A stretch of DNA of 64,000 nt from Tillandsia leiboldiana (lineage: Eukaryota; Streptophyta; Magnoliopsida; Poales; Bromeliaceae): positions 16,729,164-16,793,163 of the forward strand of contig CM055074.1 of assembly GCA_029204045.2 (NCBI GenBank), read 5' to 3'. Made by a program: the position numbers and the translations under genes. The stretch's first letter is position 1; the number at the start of each line of letters is the position of its first letter. Under the pieces are notes generated by a model. The model worked only from the letters and a program-made list of their open reading frames with translations. It ran no database searches and was not told the origin of the DNA. This document shows positions 43,950 to 54,576 of the stretch, one piece after another.

Positions 43950-46295
43950 CACCGAGCTCAAGTATCTCGTCAGTCTCATCTGTCTCATAATGGCACGTGC
44001 AGGCTATAATCCACGATCAAACAGATCGGATATCCAATACCCAGATAACACATCACAGTCGGGAACCCTCCACGACTGGATCAGGGAATGCCAAACTCTC
44101 TCACAGCTATGTCGGAGAACCCTCCATGACTCAATCTGAAAATGCACGAACCACGATCTAGAGTAACCCAATCAGGGAATAAATCCTCAATCTCTCACAC
44201 GTGAGGCCTGAAAATTCTGAACGACTGCCACCTACAACCCTATCAAACAAGAACAGGCTGCAGGCATAGCCGCCCATAGCTTCCGCCCCCGAACTGGAAC
44301 AATGCTAAAACCCTCATGACACTAGAAACTCATCTCACAATGCTCTAAAATCCACTCGGCCCCCCGGCACGAGTACACATGCATCTCGAACTATCTGAAC
44401 CATTCATAATACTCTAAATAATTAAAAACCCCTTTAAAATCTGAGTTTCACTTAAAACCGTTTATAAAAATATTATGAAGGTCCAGATAGATCCCGACTC
44501 TCAAGAAAATATACAGTCTAGTGTCAAATCCTCTCTAGATCATGCTAAAAATAGTTGGGGCTCATGTATGTCTTTCTATCGTTTTCTAGGCAACTATCAG
44601 ATTTACCAGCTATGCAAATAATAAGCTAAACATGGTCAACATGCTTACACTAGCTTTAGAAGGCATTTCATACATTTTGAAGAGATTCCAACCCACCTCA
44701 AAAGCATTCCGCAGGCAATCGCTGAAGTCGGTGAAGCGTCGAACCGCCCGCTGCCTCGAATTTGCCAGAAAAATGAAACCGCGCCGCGCGCGCGCGAACA
44801 CTGTCGTGAAACCCGAAAAATTCCCCGGAAGCTCGAACAACTCCCTTGAGTCCTCTAATAAAAATCTGCGCGCACCTCGGCTCCCTCTCAGCCAAAGCAG
44901 CATGCGCACATGCACGCACGGATGCACACTCGGCCCCGCGCAGTAAAAACCACAACCTCAGCTCTATTAGCACAAAAGAGAAGCACACAACCAACATCCA
45001 ACTCAAAACTCATGCTAAATCCATAAAAATAATCCAAGGATCATCTACCAAAAATCTGTTAACTCACCTTGTATATTGCTCGATGCGCGCGCGGCTCCGC
45101 TCAACCAGCAGGAAACCTTAGCACCATCCCTCTCAACCTCTCTCACTCTCTTTTCTTCTTCTCTTTTCTTTTCCTTAATTTCTTTCATCTCTTTTCTCTC
45201 TTTTCTTTCTCTGATCCCAGCTGAGGAGAGTGGAGGTGGGGGAGCCTCTAAATAGAGAAGAGAGGGGGTCACAGGGCCAATTTGAGGGTTAGAAAGGTGA
45301 AAAGACCGAATTGCCCTTGCTAAATCCACCAAAAAACTCAACCAACACAATGGGTACCGGTACTCTCCATGTAGTACCGGCACCCAAAGGCTTGTTCCGG
45401 AACCCCACTCCTGTTCCGGAACGCCAAGCCAACCGCAAGAGGCCGCTCGAGCTCCTGCACGCGCGGCGCCTCTGCTGCCTCTCCTCCACTCATGGACAGC
45501 AACCAACCCACACACACACTCACACACACCTCCAACACCATCACCAAGCTCAAACCAAGCTTTCTCTCTCTCTCTCTAGAAAAACAGCAATGCAGCATCA
45601 TGAGGCTCGGCTTCCGACGTAAGGGCCACACTACAAGCACAACATCACCTCTCTCATTTCCATCTTTTAATTCTCCTTAATTCCTCTTCTTCTTCTCCCT
45701 CTCCTTCTTTCTTTCAATCCTCTGTTTGATGCCCAAATCCTCTATTTGAAACAGGGAAGAAGAAGCTGACATGGCATGGTGCTAATTAGTGCTAATTTGA
45801 GGTGCTTGGTGCATGGTGCATGGTGCATGGTGGCAAAGAAACCCAACACTCTCTCCAAACACCAACACCAACACTAATTCCATTTCCATTCTCTCTTTTA
45901 AATTCCTTTTTCTTTCTTTCTTTCTCTCAGGCTAATTAACCAATTTAGTTAATTAATTAATTAATCCATTTTAAGGCAACTCCAACTCACTTTTTGCCCT
46001 CGGGGCCTCCGCATCAGTCCGGTACCTCCCGAACTCCGCTGTAAACTGAAAATACACATGTTCCAAACCTTTTCCAATTTTTTTTTGCATACAACAGTGG
46101 AATCGAGGCTCTAACAAACCAGCCCTCTAACGGTGCACAATGCCCGGAAAATTCCGATTCAAGCTGGGGCTTCCGCGTTGATCCGAAACAACCCGAACTC
46201 ATCTGTAAACACATATGGAACACGCTCGAGGCGATTACTCCGCACCACGCCATCTTGCGAGGTCGGTGCACTATCCGAAGTCCCGGTACTCTACA
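43950..46295 (-). repeat. H4 solo gypsy LTR, right part
   Basis: Resumes H4 after the E4 TSD, matching E1 LTR landmarks (GCAGGCTATA near 44000, CGGCACGAGTACA near 44368, TTCCGCAGGCAAT near 44707). It ends CGGTACTCTACA followed by the TSD TGATC (46296-46300). It includes (CA)n near 45510-45530, (CT)n at 45565-45580 and a (TTAA)n stretch at 45948-45962. No PPT follows, which supports a solo LTR. Confidence 0.82.
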
Positions 46296-46300
46296 TGATC

Positions 46301-48050
46301 TCCAATGGGGTGGCGCAACGATAAATACAAGTCGGGGTCACTCTAATAGCCCTGGAGAGTAAGTCGTAAAAAGTTGTGCTCAACAACCCACCTGGAACAC
46401 GCATATCCGGAATCCGATCAGGCTAAAATTCGGCGTGCGCGTTCCCTCAGCGTCTACGGTTCCAACAAATCCAAGATCTCCCAAAAACTCCTCCCGGATC
46501 AGCGGTGGCAAGCAAAACGGTGAGGTGTTGTCCAATAATGTAGTGCAAAATTAGCGGGCGTCTCACAAAGGCAAAGATGTGCATTCGAGCACAATTTCTG
46601 TCCGGGGCCAAAAAGAAAAATGCTCACCTTGATCGTGACGAAAAGTTTCAACTTTCCCTTTCCTTACGAAACTCTAAAATCTCGGCAAAAACTGTAACAA
46701 GAGCCGAACACTGTAAATTTTAGTCCGAAAAATGCTGCATTTGCTGTTTGCGCAAATAGTCCAGAAAACTACAATTTTTAACCTATGAAAAGTCCTCAAA
46801 AAATTCTAGAAAAATTAGGCTGCGATCCTTGCTAAGCATAGATGCAAATCAAGTCCTTGAACTCCCACTTCCGACACCCGTAGGCCAAGAAAAAGCAAGA
46901 TCTCTCCTCTGCTGTCCAGAAATTGCCACAGAAAAAGGGTGTCTAAAGATGTTCCAAAAAACCCAATAAAAACTCAAAATAGAGGAAAATGGTAAACACG
47001 GAAAACGAAGGTCTACCTCTCATGGAAACGTTGCCGCAAAAATCAGCTAAAATTTTTTTCGGGTCAACTTAGGGGAGCCCGTGGATGGAACTGCGACGGA
47101 GAAAGCCACCAAAAGAGGAATGTCGAAGCGCGCCGAGTCGCTGAAATCGTCGATGTCGCGGCCTCCTAAAATCCCCAAGATCCGTCAAAAGATGGTGGAC
47201 AAGGTGAGGGTGTGCTCAGCCAAAGGGGGCTCTAAAAGAAATTTCCAAAATCCCGAAAATGGGGGAGTGGAGGGCCTATTTATAGGCAAATCCCAAAAAA
47301 ACCCAATTTCCGGGTTTGGGGGAGAGTTTCGGGCGCCTGAAACTTTCGGGCGCCGAAACACGGGACAGTGTCCCCGATCCGCACAGCGCCCGGATCTTTC
47401 CGAGCGCGTCGCGTGTCCCGCCCACGGGACAGCGGGGGGCCGGCCAACCGGGCCACGCCACCTGGTCTGACCGGCTGTGCGGAGTGGGTGGCGCCACGTG
47501 GCGCCCCCGCATGCGGGTCTCTCCGCCCGCCCGTTTGCCCCGCCTGCCCCCGCCTGCCACGACGCCCACTTCGAACAGTGCCCCCGCCAACCCGCGCCTG
47601 CCATGCGTCCGCCGCCTCTGCTAGCTGCGCATGGTGCATGCGCCCGGGCTGTGGACCGGCCCGCATAGGAATTGGGCCCGTTGAGCCCAAATAGCCTATT
47701 TTCAATATTTTTTCGCGTTGAGTCCGTTTTTCGCATCCGTTTGACGTGTTACGGACTCGGTACACCAATAATAGGTGTTTTCTCGTCGCGGACCGCGTGG
47801 GCTAGTAACACGGGGATTTGGGCCATCATAGGAGGTGCGATCCGTAAATAGGTAAGGCTTTCGGGGGTATCCGAAACATATTTAGGGCGCTCGAAAACTC
47901 TAGAACTCAAGTTCCTTACTATTTGCGATCCAAAATTCGTTTCCACGTCTATTTTGCAGTAAATGACACTCACTCGATCCGAACATCTCAAGATGTGTCG
48001 ATCAGCTAAAAAAAACACGCCCGAGCAGGTACAAAGCTCCGGTACTCTAT
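46301..48050 (-). repeat. H3 5' LTR, segment 4 (distal end)
   Basis: Continues the H3 LTR after H4. Landmarks shared with E1 include CAACCCACCTG (46385-46395), CTACCTCTCATGG and GCCGCAAAAATC. It ends near 48050 with CGGTACTCTATT, close to the H4 end CGGTACTCTACA, so the terminal CA may have mutated. A minus-strand TATAAATA is at 47277-47284 with a CCACGTGG box upstream of it near 47494. Confidence 0.75.
47277..47284 (-). promoter_or_regulatory. TATA box in H3 LTR
   Basis: The minus strand reads TATAAATA, in the position of the E1 LTR TATA at 2532-2539 relative to the G-box region and the LTR end. Confidence 0.6.
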
Positions 48051-48532
48051 TGACTATTTTTTTACCACTTTTGATTTCAATTTTTTTACCAACAACTGCT
48101 AAAAACTGATTATGATATCATTTAGCTTCATCAATATATAAATTGATGCACTATTGATGCAATCAACGATTCTGTTTCATCAAGAAAATTTTGATTTTGT
48201 TGTTCACATGGTATTCCTTTTTTATTTCTTTTTAGTATTTTACTACTGATGCTGCTACTATTATTGTTGTTTTTTTGTTCTTTTTCGTCAGCTCATTTTT
48301 TTAGATCTTCTTTGCTTTTATTGATGTTGATAAAATCCTGGCAATACCTAATGAAAACCCAACAGCGCTACTTGACAAGGACACATGAACGTTGGTTGAT
48401 GTGAACCAAGCAATATCACCCAAGTGCTTTCTTAGTGCAGAACAACGTTTGCATGTTTTGGGTTTACATTGGCTTCTTCCGGTCCCTTCATTGTTATGTA
48501 CAAGTGAGGGTTGCCTTTGCTAGTTGGTACCA
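48051..48532. other. AT-rich flank between H3 and the LINE; nothing recognised
   Basis: About 480 bp of unique-looking AT-rich sequence with T runs. No frame, repeat or RNA gene could be supported. After the LINE the same flank continues at 53057. Confidence 0.5.
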
Positions 48533-48548
48533 TTCTTTGCTTGCTTTT
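48533..48548 (+). other. LINE target-site duplication, left copy
   Basis: TTCTTTGCTTGCTTTT, repeated perfectly at 53041-53056. A 16-bp perfect duplication is typical of target-primed reverse transcription and indicates a fairly recent insertion. Confidence 0.9.
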
Positions 48549-49077
48549 ATTTTTTTGATTAAACAGGGTTAAACCCTATTTGGAGGAGTTACATAAGAGG
48601 CTGTTGAGGCCCCCCTCACAGGTGAGGGGAAGAGCCCAAGGTTGAAAAACATACACCGGCACTCCCAACCTCAAAAACCTGGCTAACCATACTAACATGA
48701 AAAGCGACGACGAGGCAGCCTAGCTCGGCGCCCAAAAACTCAAAAACGAAATGCGAAAAAGACACCCTAGTGTTCACACTGCATACAAGGATGCCCAGAT
48801 GAAACAACAGCAGCTGGTAGGTGTCGTTTACACTCGGCGTCGCCCCGTATCCTGGCCCTCAAGACTGACAAAAGTCCATTTGCTCCCCCGCCAGCGTGAC
48901 AAATCCGTAGTATCGGGTGCCTCGACAGCGGGTTTGAGGATCCCGAATTCGCGGTGTGATGCAGTGGACGTGCTGACCAAATGGGCAAGTCTTGGCAGCA
49001 ACAGCAGTTAATCGCTTCCGCCCCCGAATCCAGAATCCTGGAGTCCGCAGGACTGTACGGATGCCTTACCCAACAGG

Positions 49078-52000
49078 CTACCCCCTCGGTGCCCCGCTCC
49101 ATTGTGTCACGGTGTTGTCGATGCGCCTTCCGCACTCGCCCGTACTAGCGGTCTGGTTGTCGAAGATCCTATGATTTCGCTCCATCCACAGTATCCAGCA
49201 TGTGGCTGCGAAGCGCACGTTGAGGTGGTCCTGCTCGTCGCGGTTAGCTAGCGGTAAGGTCCTCCGCCACCTTGAGGCTAAATCCCCAGGATCTTGCAGC
49301 AGTGTGGACAGAAGTAGGTGGTTACCCTGGAGAGTCCACCTCCAGACCTTGCGAGCGAAGCTGCAGTGGAAGAACAGGTGTTCCTGATTTTCCCCGTCGC
49401 TGCAGCAGCAAGCGCAGATGGACGGTCCTTGCCACCCTTTCTTGCTCAGCCGATCCGCTGTCGACAACCTATTTCTTGCAGCCAACCATAGGAAGATCTT
49501 TGTACGCGGGGGCACCTTGAATCTCCAAAGGTGAGGGATGCGACTGTCATCAATTCCGTCAAAGGCCAAAAAACTGTATGCACTGCGCGCACTGTAGCTT
49601 CCATTGGCATTCCAACGCCATTCCAGTTCATCCTTAGCAGAGTTCAGCGCGGTGCTCCGAATAATACTGGAGAAGGAGGCAAGTTCGCAAATGCCCACCT
49701 GGTCATTCGCCGGAATATTGTTGAAGCCGAAGTTGACCCTGGAGGCAAAGCGTTGCATCCACCGCTTCACCGAGGAGTGCTTGTGCGACGCGAGCTTGAA
49801 CAAAGTCGGGAAGCAAGTGCGCAACGTTATGTCCCCCGCCCATCTGGCATGCCAGATAGGAGTGGCCTCTCCGTCTCCGAGCTTGGTTGAGACCGAGGCA
49901 AAGAAAGGGCCCGAGGTGCTGAGGATTCCCTTCCACAGAGGCGCGCACTTCGATGGGGAAGCTCCGTCAGCGTGTGGCAATCTGCGTCTGTAGTGCTTGT
50001 GATGCACAATCCGCACCCAAGGATGATTTTTGGCATTGTGAAAGTTCCACAGGCCCTTCATGAGAAGCGCCGAGTTCGACGCTCGGAGGTTGCGGATCCC
50101 GAGACCACCAACCCCCTTCGGGCGGCACACCTGGTTCCAATTGACCAGGCAGTGGAACCCGCTAGCAGAGACCTCACCTTTCCAGAGAAATCCCCGTCGG
50201 ATTCTGTCGATAGCCTTAAGCACCCAGCTCGGTAACCTGAAAGCTGAGCAGAAAAAAGTAGGAATGCTAGAGAGAACCGAATTAATGAGCACTAGCCGGC
50301 CCGCTCTAGAGAGCAACCGACCTTTCCATCCTGCTAAACGTTTGCCAATCTTTTCGATGAGCGGGACGAAGTCTGCTTTTCTCAACGCTTTCGGGGACAG
50401 GGGGAGGCCCAGGTATGTGAACGGGAAACCTTCAGTGGAGCAACCAAAGAAAGAAGCGATACTGTTAGCCTGGCCCGACTCCAAATTAACCGGGATGATG
50501 CGACTTTTGTTAAAGTTGATCCTGAGTCCCGAGGCCGCCGAAAAAGCTTCAAGGATGATCTTAATGACCTTGGCCGACCTCAAACTGCCATCGAAGAAGA
50601 GGAGGAGATCGTCAGCGAATTGTAGCGTATGGATGCCGATGTCGCCAACTCCAACTGACGGCAACAGCGAATTTGCGACCGCCTCATGGAGCATCCTATA
50701 TAGAACATCGATACACAGGATGAAAAGTAAAGGGGAAAGGGGATCTCCCTGTCGTACCCCTCGCTTGCATTGGAAGAAAGCCCCCGGGATTCCGTTGAGT
50801 AAAATCGCAGTCGAAGTCGATTGCAGCAACGCCTTAATCCAGGAAATCCATCTATCCCCGAATCCCCTCGCCCTCAAGAGTTCGAACAGGAAGGACCAGT
50901 TGATATGGTCGAAGGCCCGTTCGAAGTCGATCTTGAAAAGAACTGCTTGCTGGCGAGATGAAAGCAGATGGTGGGATAGCATGTGCGCCGTGAAAAAATT
51001 GTCTAGCAACGAGCGCCCTTTGATGAAGGCCGTCTGGAAAGGATTGATGAGCTCCTCCATGAACCTTTGCAATCTAACCGCCAACACCTTCGAAACTATT
51101 TTGGTCAATCCGTTAACCAAACTGATTGGTCGAAACTCCCGCAGATCCGTGGCCCCCACTCTTTTCGGGATTAGGCAAATCCAGCCTTTGTTGATATCTT
51201 GGAAATCCAGTCGACCACAGTGCAAGTTGCGGAAGACCTCCAGCAGATCAGTCTTGAGTACCCCCCAGAACCGTTGATAAAAAAATAGTGGCATGCCGTC
51301 CGGTCCTGGCGCCTTATCAGGCGCACAAGAGAAAACCGCACTCTTGATTTCCTGGGTCGAGAAGGGGTCCTGCAGGCTACGGAGGTCACTCGAATTAGTA
51401 GCAAAAAGAAATGGTAAATCAATAACCTGAGCGCCGCAAGATTCGGTGCCAAGATGATCCACAAAAAAGGAGAACGCCAAATTAGCCATGGCCGAATGGC
51501 CGGAGCAGGAGACAGGCCCGTCCGCCAACCTGGTGACGTAGTTCTTGCTCCTGCGACCGTTGGCACAAGAATGAAAGAACCTGGTGTTCTTGTCTCCCTC
51601 CCTCAGCCAGTTGATCCTCGATCTTTGCTTCCATTTGATTTCTTCTTGGAGACAAACCTCCTCAAATCTCTCTTTGAGCCTAACTCTCAGCATGTTCTCC
51701 CTCGGTAGCAGTTCCCTGGTCTCCTCCGCCTTATCTAACCAATTAATCCAGGCTAGACAAGATTCGGCTTGAAGCTTAAGAGCGGAAGACAATCCGGAAC
51801 TCCATTCTTTTAAGGCCGTGGTTACGCTTCTGATTTTGGCGGCAAATCCGGTCGACCCCTCATCCCTTACCGTTCGAACGGTCCAGGCCTTGGAAATGAC
51901 CTCGGCGATTGCCGGGTGGCGGAGCCAAAATTTCTCGAATCTAAAGAGGTGCGGCGCAGGAATAAAAGTATAAGCAGTAAGCAAGAGGGGCGTGTGGTCT

Positions 52001-52710
52001 GACCTGGGCCGCGGGAGGGCACGGAGGACAGATCTAGGGAAAAAGGATTGCCAACCCGGAGAAATGAGTGCCCGATCCAGACGCTCTAAGGTGGGGGAGC
52101 GTCTCCCGTTCGTCCAGGTGAACGCTCTGTTGCTGATGTGAAGGTCCACCAATCCCAGAAAGTTGATGACATCCCTGAAAAGCATCATATCCTCCACGTG
52201 GGTGGGTGGCCCGTTTCGGTCCAAGACGGAAAGCAGGACATTGAAGTCCCCCATAAGAACCCATGCTTCTGTGACTCGCAGACCAAGCGATCGCAGTTCT
52301 CGAAAGAACCCCCTCCTGAGAGAGGAGCACGTGGGGCCATAGATGTTGGTTATCGTGAAAGTTGCTCCATCGACCTTCCTTCTCAACACAGTATTGAGCG
52401 AATAACTCCCAGCCCAAGAGTTGATGCAGTCAAAGAGGGCGGGGTTCCAGGCTGTGAGCAGGCCCCCTCTCGAGCTCGCCGCGTCTAGGGTGCGAAATTC
52501 GCGAATATGGAACCCACAAAAGGAGAGGAATTTGGCAGAGGAGGTAGACGCCAGTTTAGTTTCTTGAAAACACACCACCCCACACTTGCAATTTCTGACA
52601 AAAGCTCGAACCAGGGTGCATTTAGCCCTCCCATTGAGACCTCTGACGTTCCAAGAGAGGAATCTAAAGGATCTGTTGCGCGGCATTGAAGGGTGGGAAC
52701 GCAGGATCAC
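49078..52710 (-). CDS. LINE ORF2: endonuclease, reverse transcriptase, zf-RVT (1210 aa)
   Basis: From the N-terminus: an AP-type endonuclease (residues 10-248) with SWNVRGLN, CFQETK (45-52), MGDFN (153-157) and SDHTP (237-241), which nicks target DNA; a linker; then a non-LTR reverse transcriptase with APGPDGMP (467-474), RPISL (527-531), the SDQ-like GVRQGDPLSP (651-660) and catalytic FADD (698-701). Near the C-terminus a zf-RVT domain carries the FLWLAARNRLSTADRL ... CACC ... HLFFHC pattern. The start could be Met1 or Met9 (MPRNRSF), just after ORF1 ends at 52726. No stop or frameshift interrupts it. The family is the plant L1 (RIL/Cin4-like) group. Confidence 0.95.
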   Translation of the reverse strand: MILRSHPSMPRNRSFRFLSWNVRGLNGRAKCTLVRAFVRNCKCGVVCFQETKLASTSSAKFLSFCGFHIREFRTLDAASSRGGLLTAWNPALFDCINSWAGSYSLNTVLRRKVDGATFTITNIYGPTCSSLRRGFFRELRSLGLRVTEAWVLMGDFNVLLSVLDRNGPPTHVEDMMLFRDVINFLGLVDLHISNRAFTWTNGRRSPTLERLDRALISPGWQSFFPRSVLRALPRPRSDHTPLLLTAYTFIPAPHLFRFEKFWLRHPAIAEVISKAWTVRTVRDEGSTGFAAKIRSVTTALKEWSSGLSSALKLQAESCLAWINWLDKAEETRELLPRENMLRVRLKERFEEVCLQEEIKWKQRSRINWLREGDKNTRFFHSCANGRRSKNYVTRLADGPVSCSGHSAMANLAFSFFVDHLGTESCGAQVIDLPFLFATNSSDLRSLQDPFSTQEIKSAVFSCAPDKAPGPDGMPLFFYQRFWGVLKTDLLEVFRNLHCGRLDFQDINKGWICLIPKRVGATDLREFRPISLVNGLTKIVSKVLAVRLQRFMEELINPFQTAFIKGRSLLDNFFTAHMLSHHLLSSRQQAVLFKIDFERAFDHINWSFLFELLRARGFGDRWISWIKALLQSTSTAILLNGIPGAFFQCKRGVRQGDPLSPLLFILCIDVLYRMLHEAVANSLLPSVGVGDIGIHTLQFADDLLLFFDGSLRSAKVIKIILEAFSAASGLRINFNKSRIIPVNLESGQANSIASFFGCSTEGFPFTYLGLPLSPKALRKADFVPLIEKIGKRLAGWKGRLLSRAGRLVLINSVLSSIPTFFCSAFRLPSWVLKAIDRIRRGFLWKGEVSASGFHCLVNWNQVCRPKGVGGLGIRNLRASNSALLMKGLWNFHNAKNHPWVRIVHHKHYRRRLPHADGASPSKCAPLWKGILSTSGPFFASVSTKLGDGEATPIWHARWAGDITLRTCFPTLFKLASHKHSSVKRWMQRFASRVNFGFNNIPANDQVGICELASFSSIIRSTALNSAKDELEWRWNANGSYSARSAYSFLAFDGIDDSRIPHLWRFKVPPRTKIFLWLAARNRLSTADRLSKKGWQGPSICACCCSDGENQEHLFFHCSFARKVWRWTLQGNHLLLSTLLQDPGDLASRWRRTLPLANRDEQDHLNVRFAATCWILWMERNHRIFDNQTASTGECGRRIDNTVTQWSGAPRG

Positions 52711-52725
52711 TTGGAAGGCCGCGCC

Positions 52726-53040
52726 TCATGGCCCCGGTGGACCCTCAGTCGCTGGTAATACCTTGCGGGGCTGATCGACCGAAGCAAGGCGAGCCCCCCC
52801 TTCCTCGATAATCCCGCAGCATACCTTAATAAGCTGGATCTCGCTCGGCGATAGAGGGGATCGCTGTTCCCGGGAGATCCGCGGCCCAACGTCGCTCCTC
52901 GCTTCAGAAGGAGGGGGAGTCGGCGATGCGAGTGGAGCCCGAGGCGAGGACCGGGGGAGCGGGGGCGCATCCAGGGCAAGGACAACCGGGACCGGAGCTA
53001 AGGCTAGGGATCGCCCCGGCTTGAGATGTCTGCGCTTGAG
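52726..53040 (-). pseudogene. LINE ORF1, C-terminal remnant (about 105 aa)
   Basis: A frame ending at 52726, 15 bp before ORF2, reads from the truncation point through a Pro/Ser-rich segment (PLPRSSPRAPLASPTPPP) to a short alpha-helical end (SPSEIQLIKVCCGIIEE). Location and overlap fit the C-terminus of the LINE RNA-binding protein. The DUF4283 and zinc-knuckle parts are missing with the 5' truncation. Confidence 0.6.
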
Positions 53041-53134
53041 TTCTTTGCTTGCTTTTGACTTACTGCCTGCCTTTCTGTGTGCCGACCCACCATTAGATAA
53101 ATACAAAAAGTTCATATTGTACATAGTAACTACC

Positions 53135-53173
53135 GAAAAAAAAGAAAAAAAGAAAAAAAAAAAAAAAAAAAAA
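53135..53173 (+). repeat. A-rich simple repeat
   Basis: GAAAAAAA-type units grading into a 21-base A run. It lies outside the LINE (downstream of its TSD) and directly before a MITE-like element. Confidence 0.8.
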
Positions 53174-53174
53174 G

Positions 53175-53338
53175 CAATGCTATATATACACCAAAAAATG
53201 GTGGTATATTTTACATCCCATCTATCCAAGAGTAGAAACTTTTTCATCCATCAGTTTAAATTGATGGATAAAATTCACCCCATTCTAGAATAAATATGGT
53301 ATAAGATATACACCTATTTTTAGATGTACATTTAGTAT
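53175..53338. mobile_element. MITE-like element, about 164 bp
   Basis: The left 42 bp (from AATGCTATATATACACC) and the reverse complement of the right 42 bp (from AATACTAAATGTACATC) match at about 70%, forming terminal inverted repeats. The centre is a near-perfect palindrome (CATCCATCAG / TTGATGGATA). It has no coding capacity. The TSD is unclear because of flanking A/T runs, so the superfamily is not assigned. Confidence 0.55.
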
Positions 53339-53587
53339 TTTTCACAAAAAAAAAAAATATAACATTAGTGGTAAAATAAGATGGCGATAAAATTTGACGC
53401 TACTATATGGTTACCTATCGTGGCGATATACATAACCGCCACTAATTTATTAACTTAAGGCGATAAAAATAACTGCAACTAATTTATTAACTTAAAATGA
53501 CAATGCTATTTTCGTCACTAAATGATAATTTTATCTACTATACTATAAAACTTAATGTGACATACTATTTTTATCACTAAAGGACTA

Positions 53588-53958
53588 AATTTTAAATTTT
53601 AAATATAAATTTAAAATTAGAATATTTAAATTTTAAATTTTAAATTTTAAAATTTAAAACTACTACCAAAAAATATAAAATTTAAAATTTTAATCTAAAT
53701 TTTAAATATAAAATTTAAAATTTGAAAATTTAAATTTTAAAACTAAAAATTTAAAATTTAAATTCAAAATTAAAATTTAAAAATTTAAAAATTTAAATTT
53801 TAATATTTTAAAATTTTAAAATTTGAAATTTATAATTCGAAAATTAAAATCTAAAATCTAAAAATTTTAAATTTTAAATTTAATACTATTTTTAATATTT
53901 AATATTTAATATTTAATATTTAATATTAAAATTTAAATTTTAAAATTTTACCAAAATT
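53588..53958. repeat. AT-rich low-complexity tract
   Basis: About 370 bp of near-pure A/T made of irregular TTTAAATTTT and AAAATTTAAAT words, with very little G or C. It can pair with itself in many registers. Confidence 0.85.
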
Positions 53959-54078
53959 TATTTTAAAATCCCCTCAACCCTTTGCTCATCTCCTTTCTCC
54001 ATTTCTACAAAAGAGCTCATAGGGTCTTCTCTCAAAACCCTCTCGATCCCTACCCTCTCCCTCTTCTCCTTGGCGTTC

Positions 54079-54402
54079 GATCTCTTCGCCGGAGAGTCCC
54101 TCGCCGCCGATCTCCTCGCCGGTGAGCCCCTCGTCGTCGATCTCTTCGCTGGTGAGCTTGTCACCGTCCTTCTCCTCGCTGGTGAGCCATTCGCCGCATA
54201 TCTCCTCCCCGGTGAGCTCATTGCGGCCGATCTCCTCACCGGTGAGCTCATTGCGGCCGATCTCCTCGCCGGTGAGCCCCTCGCCGTCATTCTCTTCGCC
54301 GGCGAGCTTGTCACCGTCATTCTCCTCGCCGGCGAGCTATTCGCCTCATATCTCCTCGCTGGTGAGCTCCTCGCCGCCGATCTCCGTGCCGGTGAGTTCC
54401 TC
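54079..54402. repeat. 30-bp minisatellite, about 10.8 copies
   Basis: Units follow the pattern GATCTCCTCGCCGGTGAG plus a 12-bp variable half. Because the period is a multiple of three, frames stay open on both strands: plus 54070-54576 (a repeated DLLAGEPL-type decapeptide) and minus 54413-53958 (a repeated SPARR-type decapeptide). Neither resembles a known protein, so coding status is undecided. Neighbouring units alternate between types, suggesting higher-order duplication. Confidence 0.8.
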
Positions 54403-54576
54403 TTCTTCCTCAATCGGTGGTTTCTTCCCCAATTGGAGGGAGAATATACTAATGCAGTAGGTGGTTTCTTCTCATTTTGTCATATATTCTATTCTTCCAC
54501 TACCAAGGTTTACAAGGTAAATTGCATTAGAACTCTCCACACTAAAAGTTTAATCACGTACGTTAATCAAAATTAA

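Larger units (their letters stand above)
48549..53040 (-). mobile_element. L1-type LINE, 5'-truncated, intact ORF2
   Basis: Runs on the minus strand. The 3' end at 48549 has a short A-rich tail (minus strand ATCAAAAAAAT) preceded by a 3' UTR of about 530 bp containing GGGTTTAACCCTG. The 5' end at 53040 lies within ORF1, so most of ORF1 is lost, the usual outcome of incomplete reverse transcription. The perfect 16-bp TSD and the open 1210-codon ORF2 suggest youth. It could still supply ORF2 protein if transcribed from outside. Confidence 0.93.

Noticed and set aside
50060..51277. 405-codon plus-strand frame inside the LINE
   Set aside because: It is antisense to ORF2, with no domain similarity. 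The ORF2 strand carries the endonuclease and RT motifs.
54079..54402. Confident protein-coding gene over the 30-bp minisatellite
   Set aside because: Both strands are equally open because the period is divisible by three. There is no start context, splice signal or family match.
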